Positions 1 to 8,735 of a stretch of DNA of 64,000 bases are shown in pieces. The notes under the pieces were generated by a model. The model made no database searches. It worked only from the letters and a program-made list of their open reading frames with translations, and had not been told where the DNA came from. Position 1 is the stretch's first letter, and every line of letters starts with the position of its first letter. This DNA comes from Saccharomyces uvarum (lineage: Eukaryota; Ascomycota; Saccharomycetes; Saccharomycetales; Saccharomycetaceae). Both the position numbers and the translations under genes were made by a program. The stretch spans positions 744,001 through 808,000 of the forward strand of contig OX365935.1 of assembly GCA_947243795.1 (NCBI GenBank). Reading direction: 5' to 3'.

Positions 1-444
1 ACGGTAAAATTCGCCATTAATTGTTTAAAATTCTGGACAAGAATCATGGAGTCCGGGTTAGTTATTTTACACCGTGATTTCAATTTTCAAGGCGTCTTCG
101 CCAAATTATATAATCTACACTTATTAGATTATGTGACATTGAGAGTTAACATCGTTAGATTCTTCCCCTTATTGGCGATCTCTTACCACCACACAATGAA
201 GGAAACGACCGAAGAAAAAATTATATTTGATCTGGTCAATTCCATTTTAAAAAGGCTCTTGGTTCTTGTGAAGCGTGAATATAAAGCAACGAAATCAAGA
301 TTTATGGCAGATCAAAATATTGCTTTACAGGGTATATTCCAAATACTACTGGAACTGGATGCCATGAGGCAACTTGAAGATTTACAGACTGCTTGTAGAA
401 ATGCAGAGTTTATGAATATTTTAGAGTCTGATATTACTTTATAG
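1..444 (+). CDS. CIN1: CIN1, 3' part (tubulin folding cofactor D)
   Basis: Open from base 1 to the stop at 442-444, so only the last 147 codons of a gene entering from the left are present. Cin1 is the yeast counterpart of tubulin cofactor D, a HEAT-repeat protein that acts in the cytosol in beta-tubulin folding and microtubule stability. The fragment is helical and leucine-rich, which fits HEAT repeats, but shows no diagnostic motif. The name rests mainly on position: it is followed by MNE1 and MEK1 in the S. cerevisiae order YOR349W-YOR350C-YOR351C, and the strand agrees. The internal ATG at 46 is not the real start, because the frame is open upstream of it. It converges with MNE1, leaving about 30 bases between the two stops. 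Confidence 0.8.
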   Translation, partial: TVKFAINCLKFWTRIMESGLVILHRDFNFQGVFAKLYNLHLLDYVTLRVNIVRFFPLLAISYHHTMKETTEEKIIFDLVNSILKRLLVLVKREYKATKSRFMADQNIALQGIFQILLELDAMRQLEDLQTACRNAEFMNILESDITL

Positions 445-475
445 AACGCAGACAGCAAAATACATGATCATTTTT

Positions 476-2470
476 TTATTGCTGTTTCTGAGAGCTTATA
501 TAAGAAAGTAAGTCTTCTATTCTTTTTGAATATGACAAATCTAATTCTTGATTATACTGTCCATCACTTGCGCTTGCGCTAAACAAATATTGCAGTCTTA
601 ACTCTTTACCTCTTTTCTCTTCACAATCTTGAAAAGTTTCAGAGTCCATATCGAATAATGTCTCTTCCTCCCCAAAAATATTACGCAGTTTAGCTTTGCT
701 TATTGATCGAATATTAGTTTCTTCTAGATGATTTAATCGCTCTTCGACATACCATTCATTAACATCGCCTGTTATCTGCACAACCCTATCAGTATTTTCC
801 TGCAGATCGATTTCCAAATTAGAAAGCCATCCAGAGATCACATCTACAATCTGGTTTGGCAATCTCCATAAAAACTTATCACTAAACTTGTCAAAGTAAA
901 GGAATTTGTGACTGTGTGTAGACAACAAATTATAAAAGACAAAATAGAAATAATCGCAATCAGAATAGTTTTTGCAAGGCTTTAACATCGAGAGAAAATC
1001 ATGTACACTAAATTGATAGCCAATTTCTTTCAATCGGTTAAACAAAGTTAGTAAAGAAATCTTGGTGGAAGGGGCTCGAGACATAGCGTGAAAGAAGTAA
1101 TGGAAACTGGAATTTTCTCTGTTGTCAACTATATTCTCTGTCATTAAAAATGGTTGCCATAGATTCCTTTCATATATCATATGCTCTACAATCAATAACA
1201 TGAAATTGATATTTTTATGGGTAGATAGGCGGTTGAGTAAAATATCAACAAAAAATGCCCTTAACGGAAGGGACGTGGATTCCGTCGGCATATAATCATC
1301 AAATTCATCAATGTACTGTTTCCATACTTCTACGCTCGGAGGTAAATCCTTTAATTTAAACGATAAAGAATGAAGAAATGACTTTTGCTCGAAAGGTTGA
1401 AAGTTCCTTTTTGCCAAGAAATTCAGACATTGTTTCAAACTCATCTCGGATGATGAGTTTACCATTTCAAAATGCCTAGCTTTAACAGAAACAAATGATG
1501 TTTTGTTCAAAGTTTCAATGATTTTGAAGCAGGAATGATTTTCACATAATTGTACCAAATTCGAAGAATCGTGCTGGTCGAAATGAAAGTTCCACCTAGA
1601 AGATAAGCTCGTCAAAATCTGGCACACCTCGTTCTCCATACCTTGTGTTACTAATAGTTCTAAGCTTTTAACCAAATAAGAACTGAATAATTCTAACGTT
1701 TGAATATCCCTATCATGGGTATTCGAGATTACAGAATCGAAATCCACAATACACGAATACAAGCATTGCAATACATTTGTCCACTGGCACGTCTCCACAT
1801 AAAATGCCAACTGAGTTAAACTGGCCAACAACGGACCTTCCGCATTTTCCCTAAATAGTTCTTGCATCGCCTCTAAATAGTAGGTCGACTCTGATTTAAC
1901 GACTAATAGGCCACAGTTCCTCAAAAACCTGGCATTTGATTGAAATTTCTTTTTGCCAGTGAAAGAGTTAGTTTTAAGGAAATAATAACGATCAAGTAAT
2001 TGCAGTGAAAATTTAGCTAATGCAATTTTGTCATTTACACGTCGGAGTGATATACTATAGAGCATGTTAAGTAATTCGTGATAAAACTCTAAAGGCAAGC
2101 GACCATATATCGGTATATCGATTTGTTGGCCGCTTTTATTTAACCATTTTATATGACCTGTACCAATGCGATTCAACAACGCAAAATATAAGGCCGGTTT
2201 ATAAGTTGTTCGAAGCTTCTGTAAAGTAGTCAATACTACAGTCAATCGTAAATTTACATTCTGAAGTTCATCTTCATGTAGTTTATCTTTTCTTCTCAAT
2301 GCATCCTTCAACCATTTATCAGTAATTGAGTTTGTTCTCTTGGCGTTCAGAAAATGTCTATGCAATGATGACTTCTGCTCCAGCTGCGGTAGTATTTCTG
2401 GGGTATTTAAAGATTCTTTGATCAATTTACCTATATGGGTAGATGAGCACCTTTTAAAGATGAATTTCAT
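476..2470 (-). CDS. MNE1: MNE1, mitochondrial COX1 intron splicing factor
   Basis: 664 codons; the S. cerevisiae protein is 663. In that species Mne1 is a mitochondrial matrix protein needed to splice the group I intron aI5-beta of COX1 pre-mRNA, so it supports cytochrome oxidase synthesis. The N-terminus is basic and free of acidic residues for about 18 residues (K2, K6, R7, K15, K18), as expected for a matrix targeting signal. The rest is helical with no catalytic motif that I can name. The start ATG is at 2468-2470 and the family length fits it. Upstream lies a short gap of about 160 bases to the end of MEK1, containing a T-run near 2560. The name rests on length and synteny. Confidence 0.88.
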   Translation of the reverse strand: MKFIFKRCSSTHIGKLIKESLNTPEILPQLEQKSSLHRHFLNAKRTNSITDKWLKDALRRKDKLHEDELQNVNLRLTVVLTTLQKLRTTYKPALYFALLNRIGTGHIKWLNKSGQQIDIPIYGRLPLEFYHELLNMLYSISLRRVNDKIALAKFSLQLLDRYYFLKTNSFTGKKKFQSNARFLRNCGLLVVKSESTYYLEAMQELFRENAEGPLLASLTQLAFYVETCQWTNVLQCLYSCIVDFDSVISNTHDRDIQTLELFSSYLVKSLELLVTQGMENEVCQILTSLSSRWNFHFDQHDSSNLVQLCENHSCFKIIETLNKTSFVSVKARHFEMVNSSSEMSLKQCLNFLAKRNFQPFEQKSFLHSLSFKLKDLPPSVEVWKQYIDEFDDYMPTESTSLPLRAFFVDILLNRLSTHKNINFMLLIVEHMIYERNLWQPFLMTENIVDNRENSSFHYFFHAMSRAPSTKISLLTLFNRLKEIGYQFSVHDFLSMLKPCKNYSDCDYFYFVFYNLLSTHSHKFLYFDKFSDKFLWRLPNQIVDVISGWLSNLEIDLQENTDRVVQITGDVNEWYVEERLNHLEETNIRSISKAKLRNIFGEEETLFDMDSETFQDCEEKRGKELRLQYLFSASASDGQYNQELDLSYSKRIEDLLSYISSQKQQ

Positions 2471-2630
2471 TTTCTATTTCGGTATATTGATGACATCTTT
2501 TTGCTGCTTTCAGTAGAAAAAGGCTACAATTACTTATAAGCGTGGAGTCAATTTCCTTTTTTTTTTTTTAGACACTGGCTTTTCATTTTGCATCGCGCAT
2601 AATCAGGAAACCCCGAATTTAACAAAAGGA

Positions 2631-4127
2631 TCACTTCAAAACTTTCTTCTTTTTCGGTACGACCTGAGAAATGACAACACTTTTGGGTAACTTTCTTTTC
2701 CAATCTAAAGTTATATTTTCTAATTTAGGACCTTCGTTATTGCACAGTATTTTCTTGTAATATAACCTTTCCAATTGACTTAGATGCTTTGCAATCCAGA
2801 TATGCTCAAGACTTTGTTTACCATTTAGTCGCTTAGTTACATCAGTTTGCAAAAGTTCTTTGACAAAACCCTTAGCATTATCCGAAACGATATCCCATTG
2901 CTTCAATTTAAAGTTTAGTTTGCCAACTTTCGCATTTTGAATAATACTTCTCTCAGAACCATCACCATAAAACGGAGAAATACCCGTTAACATAATGTGG
3001 GTAATAACACCCAGTGACCAAAGGTCACATTTGCTATCATAACCTCGTTGCTCTAAAGTAGCCGCTCTTGAGAAGCTTTGATAAGCTTTTCTGTTCGCTC
3101 TAAATCCCACTTCTGGAGCACAGTATTCTGGTGTCCCTACTACGGTATGCATTCTTTCCTTGTTAGAGTTCAAATCTTTAGCTATACCAAAATCGGCTAA
3201 GACAATTCTAGTGCATGGCTCTGGCGTGCACAACAAAATATTATCTAGCTTCAAGTCACGGTGAACAATACCCTGATCGTGAAGATAATTTAACGCTTGC
3301 AAGATCTGAAAGACAATTATTAATGATTCCGTTTCAGACATGGAAGTTAAACAATCACCTTTGGCCAAATAAGAAAAGAGGTCACCACCAGGAACTAAAT
3401 CCTGAAAAATGTAAAGATGATTATTTCTGTCACAAAAAGTATGATAGACTTTGATAATATTCGGATGATCCAATCTCAAAAGGATTTTGGCCTCTTTATC
3501 AAACTTATTTGGTTTCAGTTTGATAATCTTGACAGCGTAATTCTCAGGATGATAGCAAATATCATCATTTCTTTCCTTTGAGTTATGTGTAATCAGAACA
3601 TGGCCAAAAGTACCGTTACCTACTATCCTATTTGTTATTTCCCATTGATCTACTTCTCTCAAGAAACCCATTTGATCCAAAAGTTTTGGGTCCATGGAGG
3701 ACTGCAAATCATCATTGATCATAAAAACCAACTGTATTTTTTTATGGTCATTTTCTTCATTTCCTTGTGATAATTCAATGGTGTCACAATCGTTCAAAAG
3801 GTATGTTTTATCTCTTTTCAAAAGCAACGCGTTTAAGTACGTTCCGTTCAAAGAACAATCTTTAACGTAGAACATGGGAATGCTATCTTCATCAAAAAAT
3901 ACACACCAGAACACACAATGAATGGAGGAAATGGAGGGATGTGTCAAAACAAGCTGGCATTCTTTGTTATTCCTCCCCACCTTCACGAGTTGATGCTTCA
4001 GTATGGGTATCACCTGTTCTGTGCGACATCCACCCACGTTAACTTCCAAATGAGCAGCAGCCACACCGGTCGTGTCCATCTGAGGACCATCTTTGGTGGT
4101 GAGATTGTAACTGCCAAACGGTTCCAT
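2631..4127 (-). CDS. MEK1: MEK1 (MRE4), meiotic FHA-domain checkpoint kinase
   Basis: 498 codons from the ATG at 4125-4127 (S. cerevisiae 497). The frame extends 22 codons further upstream but with no ATG. Mek1 is the meiosis-specific Rad53/Chk2-like kinase. Bound to phosphorylated Hop1 on chromosome axes, it biases recombination toward the homologue and supports the pachytene checkpoint. An FHA domain is seen with G51-R52 and the S..H motif at 68-70. The kinase domain has the glycine loop GNGTFG at 170-175, ATP lysine K200, HRDLKLDN at 289-296, DFG at 312-314 and GTPEYCAPE at 331-339. Threonines 328 and 332 match the activation-loop T327 and T331 of S. cerevisiae. A basic tail ends in KKKK. 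Two URS1 sites lie just upstream, and the gene is divergent from TFB6. Confidence 0.95.
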   Translation of the reverse strand: MEPFGSYNLTTKDGPQMDTTGVAAAHLEVNVGGCRTEQVIPILKHQLVKVGRNNKECQLVLTHPSISSIHCVFWCVFFDEDSIPMFYVKDCSLNGTYLNALLLKRDKTYLLNDCDTIELSQGNEENDHKKIQLVFMINDDLQSSMDPKLLDQMGFLREVDQWEITNRIVGNGTFGHVLITHNSKERNDDICYHPENYAVKIIKLKPNKFDKEAKILLRLDHPNIIKVYHTFCDRNNHLYIFQDLVPGGDLFSYLAKGDCLTSMSETESLIIVFQILQALNYLHDQGIVHRDLKLDNILLCTPEPCTRIVLADFGIAKDLNSNKERMHTVVGTPEYCAPEVGFRANRKAYQSFSRAATLEQRGYDSKCDLWSLGVITHIMLTGISPFYGDGSERSIIQNAKVGKLNFKLKQWDIVSDNAKGFVKELLQTDVTKRLNGKQSLEHIWIAKHLSQLERLYYKKILCNNEGPKLENITLDWKRKLPKSVVISQVVPKKKKVLK

Positions 4128-4810
4128 TTGGCCCTCGCTTCCCTGTTCTCTTTTAGTCCTATAATGAGCAGAGAATTGGAGGAAGAGATCCAAAGAATTA
4201 GTCGATTATTCCCCCTTTTATACATAAAAAATAGTAAACTAGCCGCCGAAATTTAGCCGCCATCACCCCTTTTTAACCCGGCCAAAAGTGCACGATATTC
4301 TCATGACTTTAGCATTTGATAGATAAATAATGAACTTTTAAAGAATACTTTTTCCAATAAAAGAAGAGAAAGGGAAGACGCTGCATGCGAGGAAAGATAG
4401 TGGAGTTTCAGTTCATATGTTTCACTTTCTCAAAGGCGCCAGTTGCTTTCCTATATCAATAGTTTTATTTGCGCCGCACCTCTCTTAAAGAATTGCTTGT
4501 TATATAAAAAGAGACGCATATTCTCACTCTTGCTGATTTCCAACACTTTCTGTAACGTTATTTAGCTATGCTTATGCCCCTTTTTAATAGCTGAGCTAAT
4601 TCCTCCCCGCTCTCTTTCCACTTCGCGCATCAAGTAAGAAGAACAAATGACAACATCCCGCTTCCATGATGAAGATGAAATAATAAAGCCAGTCAGGTGT
4701 GTTCACAGCAACTACTAGAGGTACAATAAGCCAGTCATTGCGCATACTAAAAGAACATAAGCAGAGAGGACATTTAACCACGAAACAAGGAATAACTGCA
4801 TCCTATAACC
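4128..4810. promoter_or_regulatory. MEK1-TFB6 divergent intergenic region
   Basis: About 680 bases between two divergent genes. The MEK1-proximal 140 bases hold the twin URS1 sites. A tract near 4500-4516 (TTATATAAAAAG) could serve as a TATA element for TFB6, though it is about 300 bases from that start. No RNA gene, repeat or convincing small gene was found. Short reading frames at 4596-4781 and 4715-5017 are chance frames. Confidence 0.5.
4240..4262. promoter_or_regulatory. Two URS1 (Ume6) sites upstream of MEK1
   Basis: TAGCCGCCGA at 4240-4249 is a full URS1 match, and TAGCCGCC with a final A follows at 4254-4262. They lie 113-135 bases before the MEK1 ATG. URS1 is bound by Ume6, which represses early meiotic genes in mitosis and activates them with Ime1 in meiosis. 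Twin sites in this position fit the known early-meiotic expression of MEK1. Their effect on the divergent TFB6, 550 bases away, is probably small. Confidence 0.85.
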
Positions 4811-5827
4811 ATGTCCAAACCAAATACACCTTTGCACGCCGAACCGAATGAACAGCTGGACTTGAGTAATCTGAACGATCTGGACGAAAAAGACATTGAC
4901 GATTTGAACTTGGATCCAGACTCTGACGTAGAGATAATTGCAGACTCCGACGCTGTCGCGAGTTCGAATATAAATGATACGATATGGCAATGTAATCCCA
5001 ATAAAAAAAGGTATCATACGCCGGAATTTAATGACGTTTACAATGAAACTAACAACGCAATAAACGATATAACCATGCTTGATGATATTGATGATTTTCA
5101 GCCTAGAATCAATGTATCCTCTCCATTTTCATCCACCACAAAACTTAATGACTTATTGTCAAATGGCCACAATGAAGTTTCACATCCAAGAAGATTATCA
5201 ATGTGCCAACAATCCAAGTTTATTTCCTATGTTGATGACCAACTTTTACAAATCCAGAGAAAATTTGTCCAATCCAGGGGTTTGAACGTGAAAAACGGTT
5301 ATGCTAGTCTTACTCCCTTATTGAAGGATTTGAAAACTCTAATTGACTTTATTTGGTATTCCATCGCACATGTTCCCAACTCGGACTATTTACTTCAGTC
5401 AGAACAAAAGAGACACTGCCCCAGCACCCGAAAGTCAGGGAGTACATCTGAATATTCCAGTTATTTCGGACAGGGATCTTATTTAATCAAAATCGCAGAC
5501 GATCTCATTGATTATGTGGAAAAGTTCACGTTTAAAGATATAGAAGACTCAGAGATCAATGATACTTTATCCAAGCTATTCAAACTATTTTTCATCCTTG
5601 ATAAGATATTCGTAATCTTGATCGATAACAACGACTGCAAAGAAGCGACTGCGGCGGCTTCAGTCAAAAAGAATTTGAATGGAACTGACATCGTTAGATT
5701 AAAAGGTATCGCAGAACGAACAAGAGTTCGCTTACCCATATTTTTAGAATCTCAAGGTATCCATGGCTACCATTACGAATTAAGTAGAATTTATGAGGGG
5801 CTTTTAGACAGTGCCAACTCGATCTAA
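4811..5827 (+). CDS. TFB6: TFB6, TFIIH-associated factor
   Basis: 338 codons from the ATG at 4811 (S. cerevisiae 343). Tfb6 associates with the general transcription and repair factor TFIIH and promotes release of the Ssl2 (XPB) helicase from the complex after initiation. The N-terminal 60 residues are very acidic, with runs such as DEKDIDDLNLDPDSD, and look disordered. The C-terminal half, from about residue 125, is predicted by eye to be mostly helical. The block ending in GIHGYHYELSRIYEGLL suggests a folded TFIIH-binding region. No enzymatic motif is visible. It converges with SOG2, with 200 bases between stops. The name rests on synteny, length and overall similarity to the recalled family. 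Confidence 0.88.
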   Translation: MSKPNTPLHAEPNEQLDLSNLNDLDEKDIDDLNLDPDSDVEIIADSDAVASSNINDTIWQCNPNKKRYHTPEFNDVYNETNNAINDITMLDDIDDFQPRINVSSPFSSTTKLNDLLSNGHNEVSHPRRLSMCQQSKFISYVDDQLLQIQRKFVQSRGLNVKNGYASLTPLLKDLKTLIDFIWYSIAHVPNSDYLLQSEQKRHCPSTRKSGSTSEYSSYFGQGSYLIKIADDLIDYVEKFTFKDIEDSEINDTLSKLFKLFFILDKIFVILIDNNDCKEATAAASVKKNLNGTDIVRLKGIAERTRVRLPIFLESQGIHGYHYELSRIYEGLLDSANSI

Positions 5828-6027
5828 CCTTCCCATCCCGCCTTTAGCATATGTCCAACATTAAATGAATTTGTAACTTTTAAAACTTTTATTTTGTTTC
5901 CCCATCCTCTATTTTTGATGCGTGCATACGCATATATATGTATATGTCAATGTAAGATATATATAGTTCTTCCGTCGACGCGTTTCAACATCCGCATGCT
6001 CACACAATTCTACATCCTCCTTTTCCA

Positions 6028-8430
6028 TTACTCTGGAGAATTAGCACTTACAGATACGGCTTTGTATGAACTCAAATCTAATATTACTGTAACATCTTTA
6101 GTTATCTTTGCCAAATTGGCCAAGTTAGGTCTAAGTGCATTCAAATTGGGGACGTCGCTCATCACAACTTTGGTGTTAGCCAAAATCGATATTATTACTT
6201 TTAAGAATGAATTCATTACCTCCCACGTCTTCAGTTTCTCTAGAGGGGTCAAATGCTTTTCTGAGTTTGAATCATTCGGTATTAGTATGTTTAATCTTTC
6301 ATTTAACTGCTTAGACAAATCCATTGCTTGACGACATGTTTCTGTCAGATCACGGATTTTAGGTGCCAATGAGTCCGTCACAATTTGCTTTCCCATTGTA
6401 CTAGCAATGGCTATCTTAGAAATCTCTGAAGTTAATTGGTTATATACAACACTAACCATTTTAACCACTGTTGAAAGCGTCTGGTATAGTTGGATGTCAA
6501 TATTTGTTTCCACTACACTAGTGCTACTGTTGCCGGCACCGTTACCATTCATTGGCGGAGGTGTTAAATTGGAATTGGAGATTATCGAGTTGTTATTTGA
6601 TGCGTTGATGATGGAGGAGTTCATAACTGGATGCGGTTTAGGTTCGTGCGCTATCAACTCCTTCTTAGGGTCGCTAGTGGATTTTTTGTGTTGAAGGAAT
6701 TGTTGTCTTGATATGCTGTCGTTAGGAATAGAAGGTTTTCCTTCGTTCATACTTGTTTGAGAATTGCCACTGCTTATTGCATTCTGATGGCCTACAATCG
6801 GGCCGTGAACGTGACCACTGTTTAAACTTGGTGATAATAATGGAACTGCCGAGGCGTTTAGAATGGGCGTATCCCCCGCTAGATTATTAGCGTTCGAAAG
6901 CAATGCAGATGTTGATGGGGCTCTAGTACTTCTCGTTTTCGGTAGCAATTTACTATTTCCATTGCCTATTGTACTGGTTGTGTTTATTACCGTGCCTCCA
7001 CCGTTTGTGATAGTAGACGATGTGTCATGTCTTGAAAAAGAGTGTTTCTTGGGAGGCTTATTTGTAGCGCCGGTTATTTGATCGTCCTCTTTGATAAATG
7101 TCCATGCGTTATACATTTCTGTATACGAACACATTAACGTCATATAAAACATTCGGATAAAACACAGATCATCTTCTTTGAAAAAGATTTCAAAATTCTT
7201 CCTCAGTAAGGTTATAATTTGTTTAAAGTTTGTAATGATCGTAAGACATAGCTTAATTAATGCTTGGTCATGTGACTTATCTTCGTTCTCTGTTTGCTGC
7301 AAAACCTCTACAAGATTATCTGTGTGTGATCGAACAGAATATAATAATGACACAACATTCACTGCCACTGCCTTTTCTTTACAAAAGGATGCGATTTTCC
7401 TAATGGCTTGTTGGCACTCTGTGAAACTGAATAATAGTTTTCTACAAGATAAAACCAGTTCTGCATGCGATATCTTTTGGTGCTCATTACTCAATGACTC
7501 TTCTGGTAGGATTGATAGTCTCTTGAAGTAATCGTTATACTTGGAATGATTATATAGCTCTGTTCCACTAACTGCACCACCAGAATCTGATTCAGTATTG
7601 ATTGTTGTGCCTCCATTAAAAGATACAACGGAAGTCGCATTTAAGGAAGACGCTGTTATAGGTGCAAGTAGACTCGAGTTTGCGTTTGGCGCAGGCGAGC
7701 TTATGCTGTTATCACTTATTGTTCCATTGGACAAGTTTGTGTTTATGAACCCCATTCTTTTGGCTGCTCTAGATATTTTCGGTTCTGGGGTAGGTTGGAT
7801 AGGATGGTCTTTCAAATATCGCGATATGGCAATTGCCCAATACTCTTCTTTGGTGATGCCTGCATGAAATGGAGTGTAATTTTGTACCTGGTCAAGCTCT
7901 TCTTTAGGTAAGTTGTTATTTTCTAAATCCAAGACGCTCAGTTTGTTCAATTTAGTGATCGATTTCAAGCTATAAATGCTTGATACGTCGTTGTCTTTCA
8001 ACGATAATACTCGCATATTGTCCTTCCAAAACGGCGATACATCGTCCGGTAATGATTCAATTTCATTGGATGACATATCTAGGATTTCTAGTTGAGGACA
8101 ATGTGATAAAATAGATGGGATATCTTTGAATTTGTTACTATGCAAATCCAAATACTGAAGTTTGGATAATGTTTTGAAGCTAGCAGGTAAAGACGTCAAT
8201 TGGTTTTTTCTCAAAGATAGTCTTTCAACGTTCTGAATATAGCTCACTTCGTCATCTGGTATCGATTTGAGGTTTAAGGCAATTAGTTTTAAAGTTGTGT
8301 TATTAGAGCTTGATTTATCTCGTGCTGCTAATTCGGATATTATCGTGTTGTTTGAATTCAGGGGTGTTTTGTCAGTAGGCAAAAAGTCTTCCTTTGGATC
8401 CAGCGTCCTCTTCGACGATGATGCCACCAT
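6028..8430 (-). CDS. SOG2: SOG2, leucine-rich repeat protein of the RAM network
   Basis: 800 codons from the ATG at 8428-8430 (S. cerevisiae 791). Sog2 is an essential component of the RAM network (Kic1, Hym1, Tao3, Mob2, Cbk1). This network controls polarized growth and daughter-specific, Ace2-driven cell separation; Sog2 works with Kic1 upstream of Cbk1. Residues about 45-175 form typical leucine-rich repeats (for example VERLSLRKNQLTSLP and LQYLDLHSNKFKDIP). Residues about 220-300 and 470-630 are Ser/Asn/Thr-rich and look disordered, with asparagine-rich patches. A conserved helical region near 310-450 and the last 150 residues make up the RAM-specific part. The small difference in length lies plausibly in the low-complexity regions. 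Confidence 0.93.
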   Translation of the reverse strand: MVASSSKRTLDPKEDFLPTDKTPLNSNNTIISELAARDKSSSNNTTLKLIALNLKSIPDDEVSYIQNVERLSLRKNQLTSLPASFKTLSKLQYLDLHSNKFKDIPSILSHCPQLEILDMSSNEIESLPDDVSPFWKDNMRVLSLKDNDVSSIYSLKSITKLNKLSVLDLENNNLPKEELDQVQNYTPFHAGITKEEYWAIAISRYLKDHPIQPTPEPKISRAAKRMGFINTNLSNGTISDNSISSPAPNANSSLLAPITASSLNATSVVSFNGGTTINTESDSGGAVSGTELYNHSKYNDYFKRLSILPEESLSNEHQKISHAELVLSCRKLLFSFTECQQAIRKIASFCKEKAVAVNVVSLLYSVRSHTDNLVEVLQQTENEDKSHDQALIKLCLTIITNFKQIITLLRKNFEIFFKEDDLCFIRMFYMTLMCSYTEMYNAWTFIKEDDQITGATNKPPKKHSFSRHDTSSTITNGGGTVINTTSTIGNGNSKLLPKTRSTRAPSTSALLSNANNLAGDTPILNASAVPLLSPSLNSGHVHGPIVGHQNAISSGNSQTSMNEGKPSIPNDSISRQQFLQHKKSTSDPKKELIAHEPKPHPVMNSSIINASNNNSIISNSNLTPPPMNGNGAGNSSTSVVETNIDIQLYQTLSTVVKMVSVVYNQLTSEISKIAIASTMGKQIVTDSLAPKIRDLTETCRQAMDLSKQLNERLNILIPNDSNSEKHLTPLEKLKTWEVMNSFLKVIISILANTKVVMSDVPNLNALRPNLANLAKITKDVTVILDLSSYKAVSVSANSPE

Positions 8431-8735
8431 ATGCTAAAAGTAGTTACAGGTTTAGCCTCTTCAAAATTCTCTCTATCATTTGGCATAAAATTATGACATT
8501 AACTTTATTTGCCCACCTCTACTGAAGATCCGGGTTTTATTCAGTTACCCGGCCATAAAGCTTTCCTTTTCTTTTCTTTTCTTTTTTTTTTAATTGTTCT
8601 CTTTAAAGTATTATGCATGGAAACATTAGTAACAATTATATGGCACTTATATACAAGAGATCATTACGTAGTTACCACAAATATATGAACAGAAAGCCTC
8701 GCTACGCAGACGCTATTTCATTTGTCACGAGCGTC
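8431..8735. other. SOG2-MSC6 intergenic
   Basis: About 300 bases holding the SOG2 promoter and the MSC6 3' end. A CT-rich tract (CTTTTC units followed by a T-run) lies at 8564-8591. I see no other element. Confidence 0.4.
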
